From: Sipunculus nudus
Taxonomy: Eukaryota; Annelida; Sipuncula; Golfingiida; Sipunculidae
Assembly (NCBI GenBank): GCA_026874595.1
Contig: CM049320.1
Location: 25,890,214-25,954,213 of the forward strand
Direction of reading: 5' to 3'
DNA length: 64,000 nt
The notes under the pieces were generated by a model, which saw only the letters and a list, made by a program, of their open reading frames with translations, had not been told where the DNA came from and ran no database searches. Below are positions 1 to 14,700 of the stretch, one piece after another (position 1 is the first letter of the stretch; every line of letters starts with the position of its first letter). A program made the position numbers and the translations under genes.

Positions 1-2589
1 TTACCTGTTTATCATAAAGATCTAGTAAGGTCATTTGAATTAGAATTTGAATTCAGTATCAGCACTTGATTAACAGAATAATAAAATCAACATCGAAGCC
101 TCCTTTAAACACACATGTATATGAGATTGCTATATCATTATTATTTTGTGATTTTTTATTGTATAACTATACATAGTTATAATGAAAACGGGCATTTTTC
201 ATTGTGTTTCCACTTTATTTATGAAGCAAATATTCTTCAATAATTTTTTTGGCTTATTCGGAAAAAATTAGTATTTTTAATATATCTAATAAAACTGCAC
301 CTTTTATTACAAACTGAATAAAATGAACTTACCAGCTAATGAAATAATCAGAATACCTCCCCATAGAATCATCTTTAATTTCCGATTAAATGTTGTTTTT
401 CTATTCCACGGGAAAAGTAAAGGTCCACCCTCGATATTGGATACGTACAGGTCTACCTAGTAACAATGAGTTCGAGAAGGATCAATCAGAAATATATACC
501 TGGAATATGGAGTGATTTGGGCGTGTTCCGTGAATCATTGCGACTTGTCACGTGGGACCGTATCTGTCAGCCAGTCAGAAAACAACTTGTCATTTTCTGC
601 GATGATGATGCAGCCCATATGCTGCGTTCCTCCTAATATATGTGCTTGTAAGTAATAAATAAATTGTTTATCACCCGAAACAATATATACTGACAGGTTC
701 CTATCTTAGGGTTGCGACATCTATATATCGCCATCCGTAATTTTCTTATTGTCATGTTGCTTGGTAGGATTATGGCAATGCAGCAGACAAACTTGACGGA
801 GACACTATATTAAACATTATATTGCTTGGAATAAAAATATATTTGTTGGGCAATTAATCGGGTGTATATTTTTGAGCAGAACATTTGTCTCATACTGAAT
901 CTGATAATCATGCTGCGGTGACCACTGGTATGTGGTGCCGTATCTGAAACAAGAAGTCTGGATATATCTTCGACTGAACCTTGTGACCTTTATCCTGTAG
1001 TGTCATAAGAAAACGACAAGTGTGACCTAAATGATCTTCGGCGTTATATGCCAGAATCAGTGGGTGAGTATCACCGTACAATTGTAGAAAATCCTGCATA
1101 TGATTGTCAAGTTTGCTGTACTTTTATTTGCAAGAGTAAATATCGATCTGTTGATACGGTGTTCGCCTTACTAGACTTCCAAATGATTTGAGACTTGGTG
1201 ACTCGGGTATAATAGGTATACAGAGAACGTATTTGTCAGAATACAATGTCATATCTAGAACTGGAAAATGTTTTGAGAAATTATTTAAAGTGTCATAAGA
1301 ATTCGAATCTGGTTGCATGACTAAAGCTGATTTACAGGACATTTACGTGATATTGCTGTAGTACGTTATCTGCAGAAGAAGTATGGTCTACGTTTGGTGC
1401 AGGGAAACATAGGTCCAGAAACATCTTGCGTATACGTGCAGTGCGAGTGTACTCCTGCAACATTGCTTAAAACCTTAGGAAGTTGTGTGTTACACCTAGA
1501 AAACTTCTAAGCACAGGAAAAGTTCTAATGGACCGTTACTTTTAACTTTACACAAGACATATAATGCTTAAGGTAGTGCTTCAGTTATTGAAATTTCTTG
1601 AGGAGTCAACATGGCAGGTTAAGGAGATCGGGGTCTTACTGCAAACTGTTTTAGACCTACGGGTAAGACGTCTGTCGTTGAAGTTAATATTTCACCTGAC
1701 TTCATACTGAAACTTGGCAGGTAGAGCCCAAGGCGGTGTTAGAACAGTATCATGTGCATTCACAGTCGGCCACAGACCTAACAGATAAGGTGTTTCGCCA
1801 CCCTTTTCACTCTCCACTTGGCGTCGGTAGAGTGGTATTCTTGATTGAAGGTTGATTATCACTTAGAACGAGAACTTATTTGCCGTAATTAATGTTGTGG
1901 TGGTACCCAGATTGGAGGAATGAAGGAATATTCATTTTCAGTTGTTTCATTAATTAGGTATGATATTAATTTAATTAAATGATAGATATATGTTAACACA
2001 CACTCGGCCTCGATTCAGCGAACACGCTTCATTGCGCACTTGCGTGTTTATGCCAGGCGTCCAGGTAATTATGAGTATATTGCATGTTTACTAAACACAC
2101 GCTGTTTAGTTACCATCTTACCACTAACGTTACACGGGGATTGTCTTTTATCGAGTTATCAATGAAACTATGACTGTTGGTATCAATTAATTGCTGCGGC
2201 CAGGAGGTTATGCGTTCATCCCCATTCGTATGCGTGTTTGTGCTTGTTTGTTTGTTCAAAACATAACTCGTGCAATTACATAGCGGAATCTCAAGAAAAA
2301 ATTTACAGGGGATATCGGGTATGGACTAAAATAAATGGATTAAATGGGTATGTGTGTGGAACATTGTCCGGATTTAGGAACGTCATCAAGAAATACATGT
2401 AAACGGCCACTTATGCACGAATGAACCTAGGACTTTGGGCGGAGTAAGTAAATGCAAAAACGTTAGCATCCCGATTCGAGGAGGGAGATTTCTGGTTTGG
2501 CTTGTGTGAGCAATGTTCAGGGGTGGACTTAAAGTGTATGCATATGTGCGTAGACGGATTGTGTTGCGGTGTATGTTTATTAAACCAAC
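1..2589. other. Region with no supported gene; beyond the last recognised exon of the minus-strand repeat gene
   Basis: Short ORFs here have no recognisable motif or homology to the neighbouring exons. If the minus-strand repeat gene ends inside the window, its terminal exon and 3' UTR must lie here, but no B-type exon was found. A weak candidate terminal exon is at 535-563 (minus): an acceptor after CTGACAG, then nine codons (with the Asp codon split across the junction) and TGA when joined in phase 1 to the exon at 2590-2774. The sequence is AT-rich and looks like ordinary intergenic or intronic DNA. Confidence 0.5.
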
Positions 2590-2774
2590 CTTGGGTGCAA
2601 AGTTGTGATTTTTGCTCCAAACTGGACCCATGTCTCTGTCTTGTTTCCTGTAATATTCTCCTAATATTTGGATAATCATCTCCACCACTGTCATAACCAC
2701 ATTCACTGAGGGCAGTCTGAATGCATCCGTCTAACAAAATTAACAGATCTGACAGAGATCGTGTCACGAACACC
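2590..2774 (-). CDS. Exon A0, diverged and most C-terminal A exon
   Basis: It is 185 nt, the same length as the array A exons. The acceptor is TGCTTTTAG and the donor is CCCAAG|GTTGGT. It reads VFVTRSLSDLLILLDGC, then IQTALSECGYDSGGDDYPNI, then RRILQETRQRHGSSLEQKSQ, then LCTQ. All three exon-A cysteines and the ALSECGY core are kept, but many other residues differ from the array copies. It joins in phase to exon B1 at 4720. No partner B exon was found downstream. Confidence 0.8.
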
Positions 2775-5700
2775 CTAAAAGCATGAAAAGACTTATGTAA
2801 ACTATTCCGGAAGTATGACGAGATTGCACTTCTTTTCTGCGGCAGCCTCTGAAATATGAAATGACTATATCGATCATTTGACGTACTGTTCTGCAGGATT
2901 CCAGGCTACGATGCACTATAAATATCATCTTTTACCATAAGATCAAGCCTATTTATTTTAGCTATATCTACATAGGGCTCTGGAATTAGCGTGGATGGCT
3001 TTATATTTGCGAGAATAAATATTCGCGATATTCATTTTCAGTGTTCCTTGAGGGTTTTCTTTCGCAACCTTGCGTGTAGTAACCTACAAATGTACATACC
3101 AATTACTATATCAGTTACTTTGTATAGGCGCAAGATCTTTACAATTGCATACGGGGGGAAGAAAACATCGAGCAGACAGAAACTCTAATTCAACAGAGGC
3201 AGGGATAACCATTTATTGGTATTATTTATAAAATCAAACTTTATATTGTGGGTAATATTTATTGTATGCTAAAATTGATGATACCTTCAAAATATACGTA
3301 AGATGCCATTAAAGCTATAAAAAATACTGTTCATAGTACCTGTCCATATGTGGTGGTTGCTGGTGGTAGCAAGATATATTTTTTCCGTTTCTAATTTAAT
3401 GCCATTAACTGATTGAGGTTGAAATTGTTATCAAGTGCTATTATATGGGTATTTATAATTAAAAAAATATTTATATGAACACAACAGACAAAATTTATCC
3501 TTATCTTTGGAAGTAGGGAAAACCTGCAATATTAACACCACCGTAAGCAAGAACAGCCATACTCACAGACAGGAGTAGTTTTGTTGGAGCGTCCTCGTAA
3601 TGTCAATTGAGCACCCTTTAATTGTAGAATAACGGACACAGAATGATGAAATAAAAACTGGTATTTGTAAATAATATTTGAGTTTGCGGATGTGGTACAC
3701 TAAGGTACACTTTGTAGTTCATTGGGTATCAAACTTCACATATTATTTTGGATGTGTGACAGGAATTACCCTGAATGGCAAATTTGTTTAGAGGTAACAT
3801 AGGACGATCCGACCAGTTTCTCATCGACAAGTCAGTTTGTTTTGTGAATTAATTCAAGAAATCAAAGGAAAGACTCTGTCTAATGTTGGGCTGTATGTTG
3901 GCGGCTGAGTGCAAAAGAAAACATGTAGTAGTAACCCTTCTTGGTGACAGATGTTCTACATCAATCTCATTGACTAATCTTAATTTGACTATTTGAATTT
4001 AATATTTCTGTTCAAGTGCAGGTTTTGAGCGTTGACTATCCACCAAAAGAGTTAATGGATTTTTTGTATCCCTTGATATTTAATGCTATATAAAGACGCA
4101 TGATTCGTCTGCAGCCACGTTATCCTGCATTTCTGACATGGCATAAAATTTTCGATTCTCTTACAGGTACCTGTACATGTAATAACTTCATTCTTTGTGT
4201 TTCAAAGATATAACTACAACACAGGAAAGTTTACATTACATGGATCGGACCTACCTTCACCTTTCATGGTTACACAGTTGTTGTTGGTTGTTTCTCAACA
4301 CTGGGAAGTTTATATTTCATCAATCGGACCTAATTTCTCTATCATGGTTAAACAGTTGTGTTTTGAATTTAACCTAAGATATGGCTTATTAATTCGCTTG
4401 GAATTCTGTGTGTGGACGATTTTTCTTTATACCATTATGTATTTTTATGAGCAATGAATTGAACAGTGAAGCTGTAATCATGATGATTACTGATTCACCG
4501 TAGTTGATGTATGGCTGATTTAATTATGACTGATCGGACTCGGAAAATGCTAACTAGTCTAGTTAATTAAGGTTGGCAGTTTTTATTAACGGCATTCATT
4601 AAGGAACTTTTATTCCCAATAAAGTATTTACATAAGTCATAAGAATATACAGTCCTTATCTTCGAAATATGGAAAAACAGCAATATTCAGAGTACAAAGA
4701 AAATAACGGCTATACTCACAGACAAGGGTCTTTTTGTCCCAGTGCCGTCGTGATGTCACGTGAGCACTCTTCGTATCTGGTAACTGGGTTACAGGTCGGG
4801 GTTGGTGCTGCAGTCGTGGTTGCTGGATAAATTTAGAGACAGGATGGAATATCTTATTTGCAAGATCTGGATATTCAGTCATGCCTTAAACTGTTAGAGA
4901 AATGTTAAGAACAATCCCAGATATAGTTTTAATGGACGGTAGGTCTAAAGCAGCCTCTGGCTTGTTTCATGGTGCAAGTTTCATCTCTCGCGGTCCTTGG
5001 ATATATGTTAATGATCACCCGGAATACCGTCCAGACACAAAGGGGTGGTAATATGTTTCAGAAAGGGTATTAAAATGATCTGATATAAACTGTGTATACA
5101 AGTAATATTTTCTGCTTTTTTTTCAGTTAAACATAGACCAACTAGATCTTCATGATTATAGAGTAATAGGGCTAAAATATAATGTATATATGTGAAACAT
5201 TGTTGAAAGAAAATTTTACCCTGCTGGCATATTTGTGATTTCTGCCTCAAATTAGATACATGTGACTGTCTCTTTTCTTCTAATAGTCTTCTGATATTAC
5301 GACGATCATTGCCATTTCTTTCGTAACCACATTCTCTGAGGGCAGTCTGGGCGCATCCATTCACCACGTCTATCTGATCTGATACATATTTGGTGTCGAA
5401 CAACCTGGAAGCATGAAGAGGCGTATATGAGCGAATCAGGTACACTGTAGATACAGTATCCTATATTTGTAAAATAACGGACACAGAATAATGAAATAAT
5501 CACTTGTATTACTATATAATATGGGAGTTTGCGGATATGGTGTAAGGAACATGTTGTAGATGATCGGGTTCTGAATTCACATTTAATTTGGGCTTTTGAC
5601 AGGACTTACGCTTAATGGCAAATTTGATTCGAGGTAACTTACTTGGTCCGACTAATTCCTCATCTGGAAGTCATTCATTGATTTAAATCATATATTTATA

Positions 5701-8700
5701 TAGGCAATAAGCAAAACGGATCACTGTAATTTTAAGCAGTACTTGGCGTCTAAGCAACATCTCTTTAAGAATTGGCAAAGCCTCTTGATTGGAAAAGAAT
5801 ACATTTATATTAGTAACCCTTTTTGGTCACAGATTTTCTACACCCGTCCCTGAGAAAAATCCAGGAATCTGAATTTGAATATATGAATATTTCTGAAAAG
5901 TGGATATTTTTTAAGCTAGGACTATTCGCGACTAGTGAATGTGTATATTTCTATTCGTTGATGTTAAATGATCACTAAAACCCAATGAGTACATTTGTAG
6001 CCATGTGATCCCACATTTCGGACTTGCCATGTAAATTTCGATTCACTTGCAGACCTCTGTATGTGAATATCTTGATTTCGAACCAGCTATGTGATGACAA
6101 GATATGAGAACAAAACAGGGATGTTTGCATTTGGTCGATCGGACCTAAATTCTCCATGAGAGTTAAATAGTTGTCGTTTTTGTGTAAGCTAAGACATGGC
6201 TTATTAATTCACTTGCAGTTCTGTGTGTGTGTGTGTGTGTGGAGGAAATTTCCGGATATCACTATGTATGTTTACGAGCAATGGATGGAACAGTAAAGCT
6301 ATTATCATTATGATTACTGATTCACCGTAGTTGATATATTGCTGATTTAATTATGACAGATCGGACTCGGAAAATGCTAACTCATCTTTGCAAGGTGGGA
6401 AATAATGAATTATTTCCACGAAGAAATGAATTGCACTAGTAAATTAAAGTTGGGATTTTTTTTTAGGGCTTTCATTCAGGAACTTATATTCCCAATAAAG
6501 TATTTACATAAGTCATAAGAATATACAGTCCTTATCTTCGAAATATGGAAAAATAGCAATATTCAGAGTACAAAGAAAATAACTGCTATACTCACAGACA
6601 AGGGTCTTTTTGTCCCAGTGCCGTCGTGATGTCACGTGAGCACTCTTCGTATCTGGTAACTGGGTTACAGGTCGGGGTTGGTGCTACAGTCGTGGTTGCT
6701 GGATAAATTTAGAGACAGGATGGAATATCTTATTTGCAAGATCTGGATATTCAGTCATGCCTTAAACTGTTAGAGAAATGTTAAGAACAATCCCAGATAT
6801 AGTTTTAATGGACGGTAGGTCTAAAGCAGCCTCTGGCTTGTTTCATGGTGCAAGTTTCATCTCTCGCGGTCCTTGGATATATGTTAATGATCACCCGGAA
6901 TACCGTCCAGACACAAAGGGGTGGTAATATGTTTCAGAAAGGGTATTAAAATGATCTGATATAAACTGTGTATACAAGTAATATTTTCTGCTTTTTTTTT
7001 CAGTTAAACATAGACCAACTAAATCTTCATGATTATAGAGTAATAGGGCTAAAATATAATGTATATATGTGAAACATTGTTGAAAGAAAATTTTACCCTG
7101 CTGGCATATTTGTGATTTCTGCCTCAAATTAGATACATGTGACTGTCTCTTTTCTTCTAATAGTCTTCTGATATTACGACGATCATTGCCATTTCTTTCG
7201 TAACCACATTCTCTGAGGGCAGTCTGGGCGCATCCATTCACCACGTCTATCTGATCTGATACAGATTTGGTGTCGAACAACCTGGAAGCATGAAGAGGCG
7301 TATATGAGCGAATCAGGTACACTGTAGATACAGTATCCTATATTTGTAAAATAACGGACACAGAATAATGAAATAATCACTTGTATTACTATATAATATG
7401 GGAGTTTGCGGATATGGTGTAAGGAACATGTTGTAGATGATCGGGTTCTGAATTCACATTTAATTTGGGCTTTTGACAGGACTTACGCTTAATGGCAAAT
7501 TTGATTCGAGGTAACTTACTTGGTCCGACTAATTCCTCATCTGGAAGTCATTCATTGATTTAAATCATATATTTATATAGGCAATAAGCAAAACGGATCA
7601 CTGTAATTTTAAGCAGTACTTGGCGTCTAAGCAACATCTCTTTAAGAATTGGCAAAGCCTCTTGATTGGAAAAGAATACATTTATATTAGTAACCCTTTT
7701 TGGTCACAGATTTTCTACATCCGTCCCTGAGAAAAATCCAGGAATCTGAATTTGAATATATGAATATTTCTGATAAAGTGGATATTTTTTAAGCTAGGAC
7801 TATTCGCGACTAGTGAATGTGTATATTTCTATTCGTTGATGTTAAATTATCACTAAAACCCAATGAGTACATTTGTAGCCATGTGATCCCACATTTCGGA
7901 CTTGCCATGTAAATTTCGATTCACTTGCAGACCTCTGTATGTGAATATCTTGATTTCGAACCAGCTATGTGATGACAAGATATGAGAACAACACAGGGAT
8001 GTTTTCATTTGGTCGATCGGACCTAAATTCTCCATGAGAGTTAAATAGTTGTCGTTTTTGTGTAAGTTAAGACATGGCTTATTAATTCACTTGCAGTTCT
8101 GTGTGTGTGTGTGTGTGTGGAGGAAATTTCCGGATATCACTATGTATGTTTACGAGCAATGGATGGAACAGTAAAGCTATTTTCATGATGATTACTGATT
8201 CACCGTAGTTGATATATTGCTGATTTAATTATGACAGATCGGACTCGGAAAATGCTAACTCATCTTTGCAAGGTGGGAAATAATGAATTATTTCCACGAA
8301 GAAATGAATTGCACTAGTAAATTAAAGTTGGGATTTTTTTTAGGGCTTTCATTCAGGAACTTATATTCCCAATAAAGTATTTACATAAGTCATAAGAATA
8401 TACAGTCCTTATCTTCGAAATATGGAAAAATAGCAATATTCAGAGTACAAAGAAAATAACGGCTATACTCACAGACAAGGGTCTTTTTGTCCCAGTGCCG
8501 TCGTGATGTCACGTGAGCACTCTTCGTATCTGGTAACTGGGTTACAGGTCGGGGTTGGTGCTACAGTCGTGATTGCTGGATAAATTTAGAGACAGGATGG
8601 AATATCTTATTTGCAAGATCTGGATATTCAGTCATGCCTTAAACTGTTAGAGAAATGTTAAGAACAATCCCAGATATAGTTTTAATGGAGGGTAGGTCTA

Positions 8701-11700
8701 AAGCAGCCTCTGGCTTGTTTCATGGTGCAAGTTTCATCTCTCGCGGTCCTTGGATATCTGTTAATGATCACCCGGAATACCGTCCAGACACAAAGGGGTG
8801 GTAATATGTTTCAGAAAGGGTATTAAAATGATCTGATATAAACTGTGTATACAAGTAATATTTTCTGCTTTTTTTCAGTTAAACATAGACCAACCAGATC
8901 TTAATGATTATAGAGTAATAGGGCTGAAATATAATGTATATATGTGAAACATTGTTGAAAGAGAAATTTTACCCTGCTGGCATATTTGTGATTTCTGCCT
9001 CAAATAAGATACATGTGACTGTCTCTTTTCTTCTAATAGTCTTCTGATATTACGACGATCATTGCCATTTCTTTCGTAACCACATTCTCTGAGGGCAGTC
9101 TGGGCGCATCCATTCACCACGTCTATCTGATCTGATACAGATTTGGTGTCGAACAACCTGGAAGCATGAAGAGGCGTATATGAGCGAATCAGGTACACTG
9201 TAGATACAGTATCCTATATTTGTAAAATAACGGACACAGAATAATGAAATAATCACTTGTATTACTATATAATATGGGAGTTTGCGGATATGGTGTAAGG
9301 AACATGTTGTAGATGATCGGGTTCTGAATTCACATTTAATTTGGGCTTTTGACAGGACTTACGCTTAATGGCAAATTTGATTCGAGGTAACTTACTTGGT
9401 CCGACTAATTCCTCATCTGGAAGTCATTCATTGATTTAAATCATATATTTATATAGGCAATAAGCAAAACGGATCACTGTAATTTTAAGCAGTACTTGGC
9501 GTCTAAGCAACATCTCTTTAAGAATTGGCAAAGCCTCTTGATTGGAAAAGAATACATTTATATTAGTAACCCTTTTTGGTCACAGATTTTCTTCACCCGT
9601 CCCTGAGAAAAATCCAGGAATCTGAATTTGAATATATGAATATTTCTGATAAAGTGGATATTTTTTAAGCTAGGACTATTCGCGACTAGTGAATGTGTAT
9701 ATTTCTATTCGTTGACGTTAAATGATCACTTAAACCCAATGAGTACATTTGTAGCCATGTGATCCCACATTTTGGACTTGCCATGTAAATTTCGATTCAC
9801 TTGCAGACCTGTGTATGTGAATATCTTGATTTCGAACCAGCTATGTGATGACAAGATATGAGAACAACACAGGGATGTTTGCATTTGGTCGATCGGACCT
9901 AAATTCTCCATGAGAGTTAAATATTTGTCGTTTTTGTATAAGCTAAGACATGGCTTATTAATTCACTTGCAGTTCTGTGTGTGTGTGTGTGTGTGGAGGA
10001 AATTTCCGGATATCACTATGTATGTTTACGAGCAATGGATGGAACAGTAAAGCTATTTTCATGATGATTACTGATTCACCGTAGTTGATATATTGCTGAT
10101 TTAATTATGACAGATCGGACTCGGAAAATGCTAACTCATCTTTGCAAGGTGGGAAATAATGAATTATTTCCACGAAGAAATGAATTGCACTAGTAAATTA
10201 AAGTTGGGATTTTTTTTAGGGCTTTCATTCAGGAACTTATATTCCCAATAAAGTATTTACATAAGTCATAAGAATATACAGTCCTTATCTTCGAAATATG
10301 GAAAAATAGCAATATTCAGAGTACAAAGAAAATAACGGCTATACTCACAGACAAGGGTCTTTTTGTCCCAGTGCCGTCGTGATGTCACGTGAGCACTCTT
10401 CGTATCTGGTAACTGGGTTACAGGTCGGGGTTGGTGCTACAGTCGTGGTTGCTGGATAAATTTAGAGACAGGATGGAATATCTTATTTGCAAGATCTGGA
10501 TATTCAGTCATGCCTTAAACTGTTAGAGAAATGTTAAGAACAATCCCAGATATAGTTTTAATGGACGGTAGGTCTAAAGCAGCCTCTGGCTTGTTTCATG
10601 GTGCAAGTTTCATCTCTCGCGGTCCTTGGATATATGTTAATGATCACCCGGAATACCGTCCAGACACAAAGGGGTGGTAATATGTTTCAGAAAGGGTATT
10701 AAAATGATCTGATATAAACTGTGTATACAAGTAATATTTTCTGCTTTTTTTTCAGTTAAACATAGACCAACTAGATCTTCATGATTATAGAGTAATAGGG
10801 CTAAAATATAATGTATATATGTGAAACATTGTTGAAAGAAAATTTTACCCTGCTGGCATATTTGTGATTTCTGCCTCAAATTAGATACATGTGACTGTCT
10901 CTTTTCTTCTAATAGTCTTCTGATATTACGACGATCATTGCCATTTCTTTCGTAACCACATTCTCTGAGGGCAGTCTGGGCGCATCCATTCACCACGTCT
11001 ATCTGATCTGATACATATTTGGTGTCGAACAACCTGGAAGCATGAAGAGGCGTATATGAGCGAATCAGGTACACTGTAGATACAGTATCCTATATTTGTA
11101 AAATAACGGACACAGAATAATGAAATAATCACTTGTATTACTATATAATATGGGAGTTTGCGGATATGGTGTAAGGAACATGTTGTAGATGATCGGGTTC
11201 TGAATTCACATTTAATTTGGGCTTTTGACAGGACTTACGCTTAATGGCAAATTTGATTCGAGGTAACTTACTTGGTCCGACTAATTCCTCATCTGGAAGT
11301 CATTCATTGATTTAAATCATATATTTATATAGGCAATAAGCAAAACGGATCACTGTAATTTTAAGCAGTACTTGGCGTCTAAGCAACATCTCTTAAAGAA
11401 TTGGCAAAGCCTCTTGATTGGAAAAGAATACATTTATATTAGTAACCCTTTTTGGTCACAGATTTTCTACACCCGTCCCTGAGAAAAATCCAGGAATCTG
11501 AATTTGAATATATGAATATTTCTGATAAAGTGGATATTTTTTAAGCTAGGACTATTCGCGACTAGTGAATGTGTATATTTCTATTCGTTGATGTTAAATG
11601 ATCACTAAAACCCAATGAGTACATTTGTAGCCATGTGATCCCACATTTCGGACTTGCCATGTAAATTTCGATTCACTTGCAGACCTGTGTATGTGAATAT

Positions 11701-14700
11701 CTTGATTTCGAACCAGCTATGTGATGACAAGATATGAGAACAACACAGGGATGTTTCCATTTGGTCGATCGGACCTAAATTCTCCATGAGAGTTAAATAG
11801 TTGTCGTTTTTGTGTAAGCTAAGACATGGCTTATTAATTCACTTGCAGTTCTGTGTGTGTGTGTGTGTGTGTGTGTGGAGGAAATTTCCGGATATCACTA
11901 TGTATGTTTACGAGCAATGGATGGAACAGTAAAGCTATTATCATGATGATTACTGATTCACCGTAGTTGATATATTGCTGATTTAATTATGACAGATCGG
12001 ACTCGGAAAATGCTAACTCATCTTTGCAAGGTGGGAAATAATGAATTATTTCCACGAAGAAATGAATTGCACTAGTAAATTAAAGTTGGGATTTTTTTTA
12101 GGGCTTTCATTCAGGAACTTATATTCCCAATAAAGTATTTACATAAGTCATAAGAATATACAGTCCTTATCTTCGAAATATGGAAAAACAGCAATATTCA
12201 GAGTACAAAGAAAATAACGGCTATACTCACAGACAAGGGTCTTTTTGTCCCATTGCCGTCGTGATATCACGTGAGCACTCTTCGTATCTGGTAACTGGGT
12301 TACAGGTCGGGGTTGGTGCTACAGTCGTGGTTGCTGGATAAATTTAGAGACAGGATGGATATTCAGTCATGCCTTAAACTGTTAGAGAAATGTTAAGCAC
12401 AATCCCAGATATAGTTTTAATGGACGGTAGGTCTAAAGCAGCCTCTGGCTTGTTTCATGGTGCAAGTTTCATCTCTCGCGGTCCTTGGATATCTGTTAAT
12501 GATCACCCGGAATACCGTCCAGACACAAAGGGGTGGTAATATGTTTCAGAAAGGGTATTAAAATGATCTGATATAAACTGTGTATACAAGTAATATTTTC
12601 TGCTTTTTTATCAGTTAAACATAGACCAACCAGATCTTAATCATTATAGAGTAATAGGGCTAAAATATAATGTATATATGTGAAACATTGTTGAAATAGA
12701 AATTTTACCCTGCTGGCATATTTGTGATTTCTGCCTCAAATTAGATACATGTGACTGTCTCTTTTCTTCTAATAGTCTTCTGATATTACGACGATCATTG
12801 CCATTTCTTTCGTAACCACATTCTCTGAGGGCAGTCTGGGCGCATCCATTCACCACGTCTATCTGATCTGATACAGATTTGGTGTCGAGCAACCTGGAAG
12901 CATGAAGAGGCGTATATGAGCAAATCAGGTACACTGTAGATACAGTATCCTATATTTGTAAAATAACGGACACAGAATAATGAAATAATCACTTGTATTA
13001 CTATATAATATGGGAGTTTGCGGATATGGTTTACTAAGGAACATGTTGAAGATGATCGGGTTCTGAATTCACATTTAATTTGGGCTTTTGACAGGACTTA
13101 CGCTTAATGGCAAATTTGATTCGAGGTAACTTACTCGGTCCGACTAATTCCTCATCTGGAAGTCATTCATTGATTTAAATCATATATTTATATAGGCAAT
13201 AAGCAAAACGGATCACTGTAATTTCAAGCAGTACTTGGCGTCTAAGCAACATCTCTTTAAGAATTGGCAAAGCCTCTTGAATGGAAAAGAATACATTTAT
13301 ATTAGTAACCCTTTTGGTCACAGATTTTCTACACCCGTCCCTGAGAAAAATCCAGGAATCTGAATTTGAATATATGAATGTTTCTGATAAAGTGGATATT
13401 TTTTAAGCTAGGACTATTCGCGACTAGTGAATGTGTATATTTCTATTCGTTGATGTTAAATGATCACTAAAACCCAATGAGTACATTTGTAGCCATGTGA
13501 TCCCACATTTCGGACTTGCCATGTAAATTTCGATTCACTTGCAGACATGTGTATGTGAATATCTTGATTTCGAACCAGCTATGTGATGACAAGATATGAG
13601 AACAACACAGGGATGTTTGCATTTGGTCGATCGGACCTAAATTCTCCATGAGAGTTAAATAGTTGTCGTTTTTGTATAAGCTAAGACATGGCTTATTAAT
13701 TAACTTGCAGTTCTGTGTGTGTGTGTGTGTGTGTGTGGAGGAAATTTCCGGATATCACTATGTATGTTTACGAGCAATGGATGGAACAGTAAAGCTATTA
13801 TCATGATGATTACTGATTCACCGTAGTTGATATATTGCTGATTTAATTATGACAGATCGGACTCGGAAAATGCTAACTCATCTTTGCAAGGTGGGAAATG
13901 ATGAATTATTTCCACGAAGAAATGAATTGCACTAGTAAATTAAAGTTGGGATTTTTTTTAGGGCTTTCATTCAGGAACTTATATTCCCAATAAAGTATTT
14001 ACATAAGTCATAAGAATATACAGTCCTTATCTTCGAAATATGGAAAAATAGCAATATTCAGAGTACAAAGAAAATAACGGCTTTACTCACAGACAAGGGT
14101 CTTTTTGTCCCAGTGCCGTCGTGATGTCACGTGAGCACTCCTCGTATCTGGTAACTGGGTTACAGGTCGGGGTTAGTGCTACAGTCGTGGTTGCTGGATA
14201 AATTTAGAGACAGGATGGAATATCTTATTTGCAAGATCTGGATATTCAGTCATGCCTTAAACTGTTAGAGAAATGTTAAGAACAATCCCAGATATAGTTT
14301 TAATGGACGGTAGGTCTAAAGCAGCCTCTGGCTTGTTTCATGGTGCAAGTTTCATCTCTCGCGGTCCTTGGATATCTGTTAATGATCACCCGGAATACCG
14401 TCCAGACACAAAGGGGTGGTAATATGTTTCAGAAAGGGTATTAAAATGATCTGATATAAACTGTGTATACAAGTAATATTTTCTGCTTTTTTTTTCAGTT
14501 AAACATAGACCAACTAGATCTTTATGATTATAGAGTAATAGGGCTGAAATATAATGTATATATGTGAAACATTGTTGAAAGAAAATTTTACCCTGCTGGC
14601 ATATTTGTGATTTCTGCCTCAAATTAGATACATGTGACTGTCTCTTTTCTTCTAATAGTCTTCTGATATTACGACGATCATTGCCATTTCTTTCGTAACC

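Noticed and set aside
4637-4882. ORF MTEYPDLANKIF... across exon B and its copies in other units
   Set aside because: It is the wrong frame of exon B and runs into introns on both sides. The spliced frame (CNPVTRYEEC) has conserved cysteines and phase-matched borders.
5306-5503. 65-codon ORF MIISLFCVRYFTN... present in most units
   Set aside because: It overlaps exon A in another frame and includes the intron and acceptor. It is a shadow of the true exon.
5975-6157. A 60-codon minus-strand ORF (MENLGPIDQMQTS...) repeated in units 1-7
   Set aside because: It lies in the intron between units. It is lost in the second subfamily and in the diverged unit at 4.1 kb, and has no splice or start context. 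Its conservation simply reflects the recent duplication of whole units.
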